From Sophora flavescens (lineage: Eukaryota > Streptophyta > Magnoliopsida > Fabales > Fabaceae), in NCBI GenBank assembly GCA_030762895.1, contig CM061066.1, positions 119,816,715 to 119,880,714 on the forward strand: a stretch of 64,000 bases of DNA. The letters run 5' to 3'. Below, piece after piece: positions 29,200 to 39,803 of the stretch (position 1 is the stretch's first letter; each line of letters opens with the position of its first letter). Below the pieces are notes generated by a model. It worked only from the letters and a program-made list of their open reading frames with translations. It did no database searches and had not been told where the DNA came from. The position numbers and the translations under genes were made by a program.

Positions 29200-31651
29200 C
29201 TATTCACGAGTAAGAAAGTCAGGAAGAGAATTTGAAGAGCCTTTGATAAATTCAATTTGAAAATCAAATGCACTTAATATTGCTTGCCATCTGGCAAAAA
29301 TTTGTTTTGATGCTAAGTTTTTAATATCTTTTTGCAAAATGTCTTTAGCAGATTTACAATCTACTCTAACCAAAAAAAATTTATTAAGTAAATCATATTG
29401 AAATTTTGAAATACATAAAACTATTGCCAAAATCTCTTTTTTGACAGTAGAATAATTTTGTTGTGCTGAATTCCAATGCTTAGAAGTATATGCAATGATA
29501 TGCTCTTTATTTGAAATTCTTTGTTTCAAAATACCGCCATAACCAATGTCAGAAGCATCGGTTTCAACAATTTTGAAAGCAGAAGTGTTTGGAAGATAAA
29601 GACATAGAAGATTCTTTATCTTAGATTTAATAAGTTGGACAACTTTTGTATGCTCATCAGTCCAAGGAGGGGGTTCCTTTTTTAGATGATTGTGCAAGGG
29701 TTTGATGATGTTACTAAGATTGGGGACAAAGTCAGCAACATAATTGAAACACCCTATGAATCTTTGGAGCTGAGTTTTGTCAATAATTTGATCAGGAAAT
29801 TCATCAGCAAATTCGATAGCCCTGCTGATAGGAATGATTGTTCCTTGAAAAATATTATGACCAAGAAATCTAATCTTAGTTTGAAAGAGATCGATTTTGG
29901 TTTTAAACACGGCTAAACCATTTCTTTTAATCACACTTATGAAGATTTTCACATGTTTAAAGTGTTGATCAATGGATTGAGAAAAGACTAAGACATCATC
30001 AAGATAGACAATTGTAAAGTCTGTGTAAGGATTGAAAATCTCATTCATAATTCTCTGGAATTCTGAAGGAGCATTTTTTAGATCAAAGGGCATAACATTC
30101 CATTCGTAATGCCCAAAGGGAACACTGAACGTTGTTTTGTAACGGTCGCTTTCTTTGACTTCTATCTGGTAGTAACCAGATTTCATGTCAAATTTTGAAA
30201 ATATTTTTGCCGTACTTAGACGGTTAAGCAAATCCCTTTTGTTAGGAATTGGATATCTGATCCACCTAAGAGCTTGGTTCAAAGGTTTATAATTGATGAC
30301 TAAGCGAGGTGTACCACGCTCAATCTCAGCCTGCTTATTGACATAAAAAGCAGAACACGACCAAGGAGACTTGCTCTCCCTGATTAAACCTTTGCTTAAG
30401 AAATCGTCAATTTCCTTTTGACAATACTTAAGGAGATCATGATTCATTTGGATTGGCCTAGATTTGTTCGGAATTTACCTCTCATTAAAATCTTGTTCAT
30501 AAGGCAAATCTACAAAGTACTTCTTTCTATTCCAAAATGATGTGGGCAAATCAGAACAGATAGACTTTTGGATTTCATTGAAAAGGATTTGGACCTTCTC
30601 TTTGATGTTCGGTTGTTGTAACTGTAATTCTATATTCTTAAAAGATATTTCTTCTTTCAAGAAATTGATTTGGTTGATCTTACAATCGAGAAGATTTAAA
30701 TCTCAAATGATAGGTTTTCTGATGAATGGGAAGACTACGTCTTTACCCAGATGTTGAGTTGTAATTCCATTGTGGGAAATGGAAAGAGGGAAAAGTGATC
30801 TGATGAATGGAGATCCAAGGATTACTTCATTTTTCAGATTTCTAACTAATAGAAAAGGGGTTTCAACTTGGAGACCTTGGTTTTCTATTAGGGCTTTTGA
30901 CAGCTTATAATTGATTCTAAGTTTAGAACCATTTGCTGCAGTTAACTTCTCCGAAGTCTTCTCGAAGTATTTTGTAGGAATTAATCCTTCTTGAATGCAA
31001 TTTGAATCAGCACCTGTATCGAACAATGCTGTAGAATCAAGAACAAATTCTCCAATAATTATTTTGATCTTGATATGGAATTTTTGAGTCCTTAATTGGT
31101 TTACTAAGTTCAAGAACGCCTCATCCTCATGATCATCTTGAAAATTAGTAGGGCTATCATGCACATCTTCCTTGATGGCACTTGACTCCGGGTTTTCTTC
31201 ATCACCCGATTCATCTGATTGAGCTTCTGCCATTTGAGACAAAATCTGTTTATGAACTGCTTGCTCTTGTTTGATTTCTTTGATCTCTTGTTTTAGATTC
31301 TTAATCTCTTGTTGAAGATCATGAATCGTAACAGGCTTCTTTGTCTGAGTGGCTTCTAGCCGCTTCAGGATTTATTTAAAGTCAAAATGATCTTTGACTA
31401 TAACTTTGCCTTTTCCTTTGGAATCTTTTTCCTTTGAGGATTCCATGGAAGACTTAAGCTTATCCAGATATTTTCTCCTTTCTTCCGGGTCAGCTATAGA
31501 ATTAATGACTTCAAAAAGGAGATCTTGCTCCTTAGTTAAGACATTAATTTCAGGAGATGAATCGGAACTAAGGTTTCCAATATCATCTTCTTTAACCTGA
31601 TTGATATCTTCAGCAAAATCACCATTTGATTCTTCTTCTGAAGTATCTGAT
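29200..31651 (-). pseudogene. pol: pararetroviral protease-RT-RNase H, three in-frame stops
   Basis: One frame is interrupted by stops at 31372-31374, 30703-30705 and 30475-30477, with no frameshift. An acidic and coiled-coil segment comes first, then aspartic protease (LFDTGADSNCI near 31020), a connecting helix, RT from 30447 (GLIRESKSPWSCSAFYVNKQ, FDMKSGYYQI, YLDDVLVF) and RNase H (VETDASDIGYGG, YSTVKKEILA, RVDCKSAKDIL, LPDFLTRE) to the stop at 29200. The RT is caulimovirid-like and quite distinct from that of the soymovirus-like copy. One substitution in the usual PFGLKNAP block (PFDLKNAP) is visible. Confidence 0.85.
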
Positions 31652-31684
31652 TGGTATCTTCAGCAAAATCACCATTTGATTCAG
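31606..31684 (-). repeat. short tandem duplication at the virus/LTR junction
   Basis: The sequence tatcttcagcaaaatcaccatttgattc is present twice in a row (about 31610 and 31654). It immediately precedes the truncated gypsy LTR. This looks like a repair-type duplication made when the viral fragment was joined. Confidence 0.7.
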
Positions 31685-32513
31685 CAAATGGTGAGGTTGC
31701 CTTGTTGAAGACCTTATAGTTGAATTTTATCAAGTGATTTTCATAAACTAGTTGCAATCAAAATAAAGTGAAGAAAGAAATAAAATGGAAGAGAAAAGAG
31801 GTGATGATGGCGCCACAAGCATGAAAGTTTGATAAGCCTAGGAAGTTTGCCACAAGAATCTTGGATTCTTGATAAGAACAATTTGGCTCAACTAAGAACC
31901 CAAGAGACAATTCTCTCACAAAATAGAATTTGATCCAAAATGAACATCCAAGTTTTATTTCAAAGAGTTAGGGCGCAATACATATAGCCATGGCTTCCCA
32001 AATCTGAATTACATTGTATTCCCCCATATTCCATAACCCCCAACTAATAATTCACTTAATTCCAACAACTAATGACTCACTAAACCCTCCTTAACTCAGC
32101 CACTAATGGTTGAGTTTATTATTCTCTTTCCACCATTTGGTGGCTGCCACACTTTACTTCTCATATTAAAAAGTGTAACTCCCACATAATTAACAAAATA
32201 CATAAAAAGACTAATAAACTCATGTAAAATTCGTTCATAACTACCACCATTATTTTAACTATGATAGAAGCCGAATCTGGTCAAGAGGCATGATATACAT
32301 TTTGTAGGAAATTTCCTTAGCTTTCCAATGCACCAAAGTTTGCATCAATCGAAGACCCGCAACTCAAGATACAGCCAAAACAAGTCAGCTGATTTACCAC
32401 TAATGAAAATAAGATTTTCATCAAAGTCCTTGAATTTCTTCTTGATCCATGGTCTTCATTGGGCTCATATCATTCTTGTTGAAAAGTTGACTTGCCCCCC
32501 TTGGCTCATATCA
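31685..32513 (-). repeat. gypsy family B LTR, right copy, 5' end truncated on the plus strand
   Basis: It matches 23742-24569 along its length (caaatggtgaggttgcc to ggctcatatca), about 95% by eye, but lacks the first ten bases. The endogenous virus fragment takes their place. The right boundary joins the second copy of the duplicated long-LTR segment. Confidence 0.75.
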
Positions 32514-32746
32514 ATGCTGTCTTCCCTCTTTCTTAGTCTCCCTTCTATTATTAGATCTAGAGACTAATTGGTTATCCTCTTCTTGTTTGGCCAAGGCTTG
32601 AGGAACTCGTCGAGCCGCTCAAGAAAACGTGTCTAGGTTGCCAACGTTATCATTGGGAATCTTCATACTAGGAATGGGGAGAATGAATAGTATGAGTAAG
32701 TTGGCTTGGGGGTAGCGTAAGACAAAGGGTTACCCATGACCCTTTC
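32514..32746 (+). repeat. duplicated LTR segment, right copy
   Basis: Counterpart of 23494-23731. After it the long gypsy LTR continues (cctttgataacatg...) to 33306. Confidence 0.85.
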
Positions 32747-33306
32747 CTTTGATAACATGTTTATATGCCTAATTACTATTTTATGATTATATGTTTGTGA
32801 TGATAATATTGGTATGAATGTTCTTGTCAATGATTGTTGTCTGTTATGAATATGATGATGTTATGATGCCATGTTTATGATGAGTTATGATGTAATTGGT
32901 TGTTGTTTGATGTTGTGCTCTTAATGAGTATTGATTGTTGAGGATGTTAATGCCAATAATGATGTTAAGACGTTAAAATACGTTAATAATGATAATGAGA
33001 ATTAAGGGATGTTTTCCCAGTTGCTCTTAAGACATGAATTTAGTATGAGAGGTAAGGTTATGTTCATAGGGCTTAGTTAAAGACCCTATGATTGATTAGT
33101 GAGTGTTCTAGGGACATTAATAACGAATCTATGATTAAAGGATTAATTCCTCATGATGATAAGATATGAATATTAATGAAGAACAATTAAGATTAATGAA
33201 ACTGATGTTCAATGGATTATTGAAAGCCAATAGGTTGAATCTGTGAACTGTCCCAAGGATTTGGGAAAGGGTTTCTGACCCTTTCTGCCCAGATTAGTAC
33301 GGCTAC

Positions 33307-33570
33307 TGATGCAAATCATTTTGGATTGAATCCATTTATGAGGGAATTGTCTCTCTTTGGTTCTTGGTTAAACCACCATTGTTCTTATCAAGAATCCAAG
33401 ATTCTTGTGGCGAACCTCACCTTGGCTTATCAATTCTCCTTGGAATTATGGCGTCATACTCGTCCCCTACCTTCATCCATTTAATTATGTTCTTCTACTT
33501 CTTCTCGAATTTTGTTGGTCACTCAAGGATAGATCCGAAAATCTACATGTTCATCTTTAGGATCATATCA
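33307..33570 (+). repeat. family C LTR 1, internally deleted
   Basis: It starts TGATGCAAATC and ends GGATCATATCA, like the complete copies, but is only 264 bp, so about 550 bp of the middle is missing. It is followed by the primer-site remnant tggtatctagagtc (33573-33586). Confidence 0.75.
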
Positions 33571-33705
33571 TTTGGTATCTAGAGTCATCCTTCCTAGAAT
33601 GACTTCGAGGATGAAGACGATTCGGGTTGTGTTTGAACCCGGAGGATGAAGACGATTCCTAAAAGCAATGAATTCGAGGTCGAATTATCTTCAAGAGGCA
33701 GAGAA

Positions 33706-34521
33706 TGATGCAAACCAAGAATGATATCCAAATTAAGGCCAAATTAATTTTTGATGAAAATTTTATTTTCATTGTGCTGAATCTGTATGCTTGTTTTAGC
33801 TGTATTCTGAGCTAAAGATCTCCGATTGATGCATTCTTTGGTTCGTTGTAAATATTAGGAAATTATCTACAAATCATATCTCATGTCTCTTAACCTGATT
33901 CGGCTTCTATCTTGGTGAAAAACGGGCTGCAAGTTTAATACGAATTCGTGGACCTTAAATGAGTTATATGTTAATTGAGCTACACTAAACTTGATGATGA
34001 GCAAGGCCCATTATGAATGGTGGCTGGCACGTTTTTGGAACTTACAAAGGAGATCAACCTTTGGCTTGCATGCCTAGGTAACTCCTTTAGAAGTTATGGA
34101 CCCACTTTTTATTATTTTCTTAAGTAGGATAGTTATGTTCTTTTAATAACCACTTAGTGGAGAGTTATGTCTAGTTATTAGGAGTTTATGTCATCTTATG
34201 ATGACCTTTGGTTTTTCTTTCCCTATGCTATATGTACACACCTATTACATGATGAAATACAACTTTGATGTTCAATTTGGTTTTTACCAATTGTGAGTGT
34301 TCTCTCTTGGGTTCTTCATTGAGTCAACCCTTTTGATCTTATCAAGCGTCAAAGACCCTTGTGGCGATCCTCACTTGGCTTATCAAACCACCTTGGTTTG
34401 TGGCGCCATATCCCATTTCTTACCATCATCCATTTGGTTATTTTCTTCTTCTTCTTGAATTTTGCTTGGTCACTCAAGGATAGATCCGAATTTCTATATG
34501 TTCCTTATTGGGATCATATCA
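33706..34521 (+). repeat. family C LTR 2
   Basis: 816 bp from TGATGCAAACC to GGATCATATCA, preceded by the degenerate purine tract caagaggcagagaa. It is about 95% identical to LTR 3. Confidence 0.85.
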
Positions 34522-34523
34522 TG

Positions 34524-34537
34524 TGGTATCAGAGCCA
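34524..34537 (+). other. tRNA-Met primer binding site of family C element
   Basis: tggtatcagagcca begins two bases after LTR 2. This is a perfect match to the initiator tRNA-Met type site used by chromoviruses and copia elements. Confidence 0.85.
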
Positions 34538-34610
34538 TCCTTCCTAGAGTGACTTTTGATTTCATTTTTCGATTTTTTCGGAAGTTTGAATTTTTCTTAG
34601 CAGGTTCTTC

Positions 34611-35093
34611 ATGGAGTCACTAATGAAGAAAAATGATGACAAGAAAATGGAGGATCTTTTCTATTCTAAATGCTATGTGAAGGACAAGATATGTAGCTTG
34701 GTCATTGATAGAAAGGGTTACATCAACCTAGCTAGTACCACCATGATGCAAAAGTTGGGACTTCCTCTTCTAGAGCATCCGCAACCGTATGTCGTTTGGA
34801 GCATCCCGGAGTTTAGTGATCTCGGTGACGTGATGGTGAACAAACAAGTACTAGTGTCATTTCGGATTGGGAGATATGAAGATGAGGTGTTATGTGATGT
34901 AGTGCCTATAGAAACGAGGCACTTGGTACTTGGGCGTCCTTGGAGGACTGAACGAGAAGCGAAATATGATGTCTGCAACAATAGGTACTCATTTGTATTT
35001 AATAATCGCAAAATTACTCTTGGATTATTGTCACCAAAACAAGTGTATGAAGATCAAATGTACTTGAAAGGAGAGAGTGGGAAAAAAGAATGA
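34611..35093 (+). CDS. gypsy protease-like domain (160 codons), altered active site
   Basis: An open frame 74 bases after the primer site. CYVKDKICSLVID is followed by INLASTTMMQKLGLPLLEHP and then VLGRPWRTEREAKYD, the layout of the retropepsin-like domain of plant gypsy Pol. The usual D-(S/G)-G-(S/A) catalytic motif reads IDRKGYIN here, so the Asp is kept but the following Gly-Ser/Ala is lost. It probably does not cleave. Gag and the rest of Pol are absent, so translation would start in what was once mid-polyprotein. Lys/Glu-rich debris follows to 35.5 kb. Confidence 0.55.
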   Translation: MESLMKKNDDKKMEDLFYSKCYVKDKICSLVIDRKGYINLASTTMMQKLGLPLLEHPQPYVVWSIPEFSDLGDVMVNKQVLVSFRIGRYEDEVLCDVVPIETRHLVLGRPWRTEREAKYDVCNNRYSFVFNNRKITLGLLSPKQVYEDQMYLKGESGKKE

Positions 35094-35555
35094 TTAAGAA
35101 AACAATAAAGAAGAGTGTTCGGTGAATGGGTAAAGCAAAGAAGGAGAAGTAACAAAAAAAGAAAGCCATGAGAAAAAGGTAGAAGAAAAGGGAATGGAGG
35201 AAAACAAACAGAATGAAAAAGATGTTGAGAAAAAGGTGGATAATGCATTTTTTGAAGGGGAAAAAAATTGAGGCAAAGGTTGAAAGACGAATTGAGAGTC
35301 TTCCTATAAAAGAAAATAAGGTGAAGGGAGCAATGTTGGCAAGGCATACTATATCTTTCTATGTAAAGATGCTTGTTTGACTACTAATGCAAACTCTTTG
35401 CCTAGAGGTGATGACTCTATTTTGAAGGAAGTTGAAGTAACAATTCCAAGAGAGGTGCCCCATGGATTCAAAGGGGTTGTGTTTGAACCCGGAGGATGAA
35501 GACGATTACCAAAAGCAATAAATTCGAGGTCGAATTCTCTTCAAGAGGGAGGAAA
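35094..35555 (+). other. decayed 3' internal region of family C element
   Basis: Purine-rich, Lys/Glu-coding debris with stops, then 'gaggtcgaattctcttcaagagggaggaaa', whose last part is the polypurine tract before LTR 3. The block ggttgtgtttgaacccggag near 35476 recurs at 33627 in the shorter interior. Confidence 0.6.
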
Positions 35556-36374
35556 TGATGCAAACCAAGAATGATATCTAATTTAAGGCCAAATTAATTT
35601 TTGATGAAAATTTTATTTTCATTATGCTGACTCTGTATGCTTGTTTTGGCTGTATCTTGAGCTACATGTCTCCAATTGATGCATTCTTTGGTTCGTTGTA
35701 AAGATTAGGAAATTATCTACAAATCATATCTCATTCCTCTTAACCTGATTCGGCTTCTATCTTGGTGAAAAATAGGCTGAAAGTTTAAAAAGAATTCGTG
35801 GACCTTAAATGAGTTATACGTTAATTAGGCTACACTAAACTTGATGAACGAGCCAGGCTCATTATGAATGATGGCTGACACGTTTTTGGAACTTACAAAT
35901 GAGAGCAACCTTTGGCTTGCATGCCTAGGTAACTCCTTTAGAAGTTATGGACCCACTTTTTATTATTTTCTCAAGTAGAATACTTATGTTCTTTTAATAA
36001 CCACTTAGTGGAAAGTTATGTCTAGTTATCAGGAGTTTATGTCATCTTATGATGACCTTTGGTTTTTCATTCCCTATGCTATATGTACACACCTATTACA
36101 TGATGAAATACAACTTTGATGTTCAATTTGGTTTTTACCAATTGTGAGAGTGTTCTCTCTTGGGTTCTTCATTGAGTCAACCCCTTTGATCTTATCAAGA
36201 GTCCAAGACCCTTGTGGCGATCTTCACTTGGCTTATCAAACCACCTTGGTTTGTGGCGCCATATCCCATTTCTTACCTTCATCCATTTGCTTATTTTCTT
36301 ATTCTTCTTGAATTTTGCTTGGTCACTCAAGGGTATATCCAAATTTCTATATGTTCCTCATTAGGATCATATCA
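35556..36374 (+). repeat. family C LTR 3
   Basis: 819 bp, TGATGCAAACC to GGATCATATCA, preceded by the purine tract tcaagagggaggaaa. The next base (36375) resumes the interrupted long LTR. Confidence 0.85.
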
Positions 36375-36377
36375 GCC

Positions 36378-36520
36378 ATGCTCTATTAAGCACGACTGTG
36401 CTTAACAGGAACCACGTCCGTGCTCCAATTTGAAATCCAGAACAGGGCGTGCATTTGAGCACGGTTGCGCTTATCTGCAGATCCAGCACGCCCGTGATGA
36501 GGGTGAGCACGCCTGTGCTC
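36378..36520 (+). repeat. cluster of GCACG..CGTGC palindromes, right part
   Basis: Near-palindromes such as agcacgactgtgctt, agcacgcccgtgatg and agcacgcctgtgctc, of the same type as the cluster at 23130-23310. Both belong to the same split LTR. Confidence 0.7.
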
Positions 36521-36638
36521 ACCTGACCAAAACAGAACCAGAATGCTGAAATAGGGGTTTTCACCTCAAACGCTTAAAAGACTTAATAAGATACCAACGA
36601 AACATGAAGGCCAAAAGACAAGTGATAAGATGTTATAA

Positions 36639-36907
36639 CTTGGTAGCCTAGTGGCCAAGGGGGCCTTGATGCATGATGGTCAAGGTGGTAATCTCTAGTG
36701 CTTAATGACTAGAGTGTTAAAGATGATGATGTACCTTGGTAGCCGAGTGACCAAAGGGGTCTTGATGCTTGATGACCAAGGTGGTAATCTTTGGTGCAGA
36801 ACGACCAGAGTGTTTTAAAGATAAATACGAAATGATAACGATAATCCTCGATAGCCGAGTGGTCGAGGTGTTGATGGTTATAAACTTGGGTAGCCTAGTG
36901 GCCCAAG
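36639..36907 (+). repeat. array of eight hairpins with tRNA A-box-like loops
   Basis: Eight successive stem-loops whose stems differ while the loops are alike. Stems include CTTGG/CCAAG, CCTTGA/TCAAGG, CTCTAGT/ACTAGAG, CCTCGA/TCGAGG and CTTGGG/CCCAAG. Four loops read TAGCC(T/G)AGTG(G/A), which fits the Pol III A-box consensus TRGCNNAGYNG; the others begin TGC. A further perfect hairpin GGTCGTC/GACGACC follows at 36993-37015. The array lies in the downstream part of the long gypsy LTR. No complete tRNA cloverleaf is present. Confidence 0.7.
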
Positions 36908-38962
36908 CGGAGGTGGTGATTGTGTTTGTGTGTTGTGTTGAGCGTGCATTCACACATCAGAGATGTTAATGGAGGTTGTGCAACATATAGGAGGTCGTCC
37001 GCATGTTAGACGACCCAGCCATACGCGATGATTCATCCGAGAGTTAGGTAAATCGTGCACCCCCGCAGTGGCGTATCCGAGAATAAGGTGCGTCGGCTAT
37101 CCTAGGAGTCCACCCATGGTAAGGTGAACTGTCCCGGCGTTGGTGCTTATTTGGCAATGTGGAGATGTAACTATGAAGTTGACTTCCTGAGATAGTTTGG
37201 ATCCACATGCATAATGGAGTAGTGGAGCAACGTTGCATTGCATAGAATACACGTTTTTATGATGATAATTGTTATGTTATATTTGTTGTTTGTTATAACA
37301 TGCTTGTTTGATGTATGCTTGTCTTGCTAACTGCTTCCTTGCCATTATATTCATATACATGTTTCTTATTCCCTATTTCTATGTTTCTTGTTTATGGCAT
37401 GTATCTTTTATGCAGAGGTCGGTGAGCAGCCAGTTGAGGAGTGACTCTGAGGAGCCACGACTCGTAGTTAGGATTTCCCACTTTCAGTAGTTTAGTTATG
37501 TTTAGTTTCAGTTTGTTTATCCAAGTTGTTTATCGAATTGTTTATACCAGCTCTGTAGTGTGACATCGGGGTTGGGTTCGTTTATGGTTTTGTTTTTATG
37601 TTAAGTTTCTTTATAAACATGTGTTGATTTTTCCGCGTTATGTTACAATGTGGCAGTCTCTTCCCGGTTTTTAATATTATGATATTATTTGCATGTGTTC
37701 TTTCCCTTTTTATATCTGTGTTATCGCTTTTGAATACATGCGGGATAGTGTCACAATTTGTCTGAAGGTTTTCAATAGAAAACACACAAGCTTGCAAGAT
37801 AAAAACTTTGTTTGATTTTCACAGCTTTAACCCCTTTAGTTATTTAATAGTTAAGATAAACATAACAACTAAAGAGATAAATGAGAGAGATAGACACAAC
37901 TATTTTCTCCTGGTTCACCCCTTAACAACTAGGGCTACATCCAGTCATTGGTAGCACCAATTTTCTTCAGTATAACTGATCAGGTTACAGGACAGACAAG
38001 TATTCTTTGCACACCTAGCCTCTCCTGGATCCTAGACAAGTATTCTTTACATACTTAGCCTCTTCTGGCTCACTCAGATTTTGTTTGAAAGAAAGTGTAA
38101 TAAATACAACTTTGCAAGTCTTTCACTAACACTCAGAAGAGTGAATTAAATGTGAAGATTGAAAGACTGCATAATAGCTTCAAATGATTGAAGAATAAAG
38201 AAGGAAAAAATGAAGACTTATATGCACAGAGTAATGGCTCTTGAGTTAATGTTGTGTGTCATTCTTCATCTTCAATGTCTTCTCTATTTATAGCCTTCAA
38301 TCAATTTAAATGTAATAAATGTAATAGAGTCGTTCTAAGCAACCATTAATGTTTAGGATCGTTGTTTGTACCCTAACAGAGGAGTTCAATGCTTTATGCT
38401 TTCTGCAATAGTCAAATGAGAGTTCTTCAGGTTGCTTTTGTAATCTTCTATGCATATTTCCCTTTTCGTGCAACTTCCATATGTACTAGGGAATAAACAT
38501 TTTGGTAGTACTTCTTTTCTGAGTTACAAGGTTGCTTTTGAATATTTGGTCTTCTGATTCCTTGATCCTTGTTAGAGAGATCTTCAACATATTCTGACTT
38601 GAATAGACAACTCATGAAAGTCTTTATTCTCGAGTTGGTTCTTCATTGAGTGTCAGTAGACTAGTGAAGATACTTCATTAGACGAGTTGACTTTTCTTCA
38701 TAAAGTCAACAACTCCGGAGAAGCTTCAGACGGGTTAGACTTCTTTATCAGACGAGTCAACTTTCTTCATAAGACGAGTGATCTCTATCTTTGACCAAGA
38801 TTAACTTAAGACAAAAGAGTGACTTATATCACTTAAAATATTAATCTACACAGTAAGTAGACATGTCAACAACCAAGATATAGTTCAATTAAATTATTGA
38901 ACAAATGTTTGTTTTCATCAAAACTTAGGACAAATGCACATCATACATTTAGAGACTCAATA

Positions 38963-39803
38963 GATGAGATAACATAGGTGAGGAGAGGTGGATGCAACAA
39001 GGATTTTGAAGACGAAGAAGCTTGCATGTTTGTCGGAGAGATTAGTTTGACTTGAATTGATGTGAACCTTCGTGTATTGATGGGTGTGTGCAGACTCTGG
39101 CTCGAGTGTTGTGGATTTGGGATGATAGCATGGAACGACCAGTGGTGGTGGGAGGTGTGGAGTGGACGATGGTGCGATTCTGAGAGGCAGGGAGAGAAGA
39201 AGAATGGTAATAAAGTGTTTATGAGCCTTTGTTTTTTTTTATCTGTTGTTACAGATAAATCGGTTGTAATCAAACGATATGTAAATTAAACGGGTTATGG
39301 TGGTGGTTGGGTGATGTCGTCCACCACCACCTTCATTGCCAAGATATGCGGCCACTACTACCAACAAGATTTCATATGATTATTAATTATTAATGAATAG
39401 AGAAAAATATCTAATTAAGATTTCTGACGAAAGAAGTTGGTGATAATGATCTCCACGATGTGTCAGGTTTGAGAACAGTGGTTGGTCATACCCATCACTC
39501 AGGAGAGGGACGATAAGAGATACCCAAATTTGGTTTCTCAGTTCAGCATGGTTTTCCTCTTCGTCGGAGTCTTTGCCTGATTCTGTCGATGATAAAACAA
39601 GTCGACGAGCTAAGAAAACCCACACATATGACTTCTTTCTTGTCATTTTGGTAAAATAATCTAATTGCATAGGTTATTAATAGATTAATTTTTAAATGAA
39701 AATAATTGTTAACTAGGGGATTAGTTGTCATCGATACCACACAGGCATTGGAGGAAGCAAGAATTGTCTTTTTGTACTTTCTTCTTAGAATACGAACTAT
39801 TGC
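38963..39803. other. host flank between nested block and gypsy element
   Basis: Continues the sequence interrupted at 22897. Open frames on both strands (for example 39062-39289 and 39383-39670) show no recognisable domain, and composition is mixed. The last five bases (attgc) are the target duplication of the gypsy element. Confidence 0.35.

Larger units (their letters stand above)
27140..31684 (-). other. florendovirus-like endogenous pararetrovirus fragment
   Basis: Minus-strand order: protease-RT-RNase H end of a polyprotein (31684-29200), a second ORF after a 34-base gap (29165-27699), then a non-coding region with leader-like features. Caulimovirid-type RT, no integrase and no LTR. A short second ORF of unknown function behind the polymerase fits florendoviruses among the known genera. 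The movement and coat parts are missing: the copy ends at 31684, where gypsy LTR sequence begins. Genus assignment is moderate; the family is firm. Confidence 0.7.
33307..36374 (+). mobile_element. gypsy family C tandem with three LTRs and two deleted interiors
   Basis: LTRs lie at 33307-33570 (internally deleted), 33706-34521 and 35556-36374, in the same orientation. Each of the first two is followed by a Met primer site, each of the last two is preceded by a purine-rich tract. The flanks gctac and gccat match at 3 of 5 bases. Such LTR-int-LTR-int-LTR structures come from unequal recombination between LTRs of neighbouring or identical elements. Confidence 0.75.
23027..37755 (+). mobile_element. 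long chromovirus-type gypsy solo LTR, twice interrupted
   Basis: It starts TGTAACACCCCG and ends ...GTGTCACA, with flanks acttg (23022-23026) and atttg (37756-37760), 4 of 5 identical. Its own sequence is 23027-23731, 32514-33306 and 36375-37755, about 2.6 kb once the 238 bp duplication is discounted. TGTAACA(C/T)CC starts and long LTRs with a 'gcagaggtcggtgag' type block near the end recall the Tekay/Del group; the gypsy element at 39804 has a similar start. No coding region of this element is present. It carries three palindrome/hairpin clusters listed separately. Confidence 0.7.
22898..38962 (-). mobile_element. SIRE-type copia solo LTR, split by a 14.7 kb nested insertion
   Basis: The two parts are 22898-23026 and 37761-38962 (about 1.33 kb together). 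The left part begins TGAAATAGATAGATATAAAC, like the ends of the LTRs at 47206 and 54114. The right part contains the same cacctagcctct blocks and ends ...agagactcaata. No internal region or second LTR adjoins it, so it is a solo LTR. The flanks gagga and gatga match at 4 of 5 bases. More diverged than the other copies, so probably the oldest layer. Confidence 0.75.

Noticed and set aside
35054..35347. Minus-strand frames rich in Phe/Ser/Leu that look like signal or membrane proteins
   Set aside because: They are the complement of the purine-rich, Lys/Glu-coding 3' part of a gypsy element.
36639..36907. Possible tRNA or tRNA-derived genes because of repeated A-box-like TAGCCGAGTGG
   Set aside because: There is no B box at the right distance, no acceptor stem and no cloverleaf; the motif is the loop of a repeated hairpin.
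38941..39273. Candidate host gene frames on both strands
   Set aside because: Overlapping frames in both directions, His/Ser-rich on one and Trp-rich on the other, no start context, introns or domain; one begins in the solo LTR.
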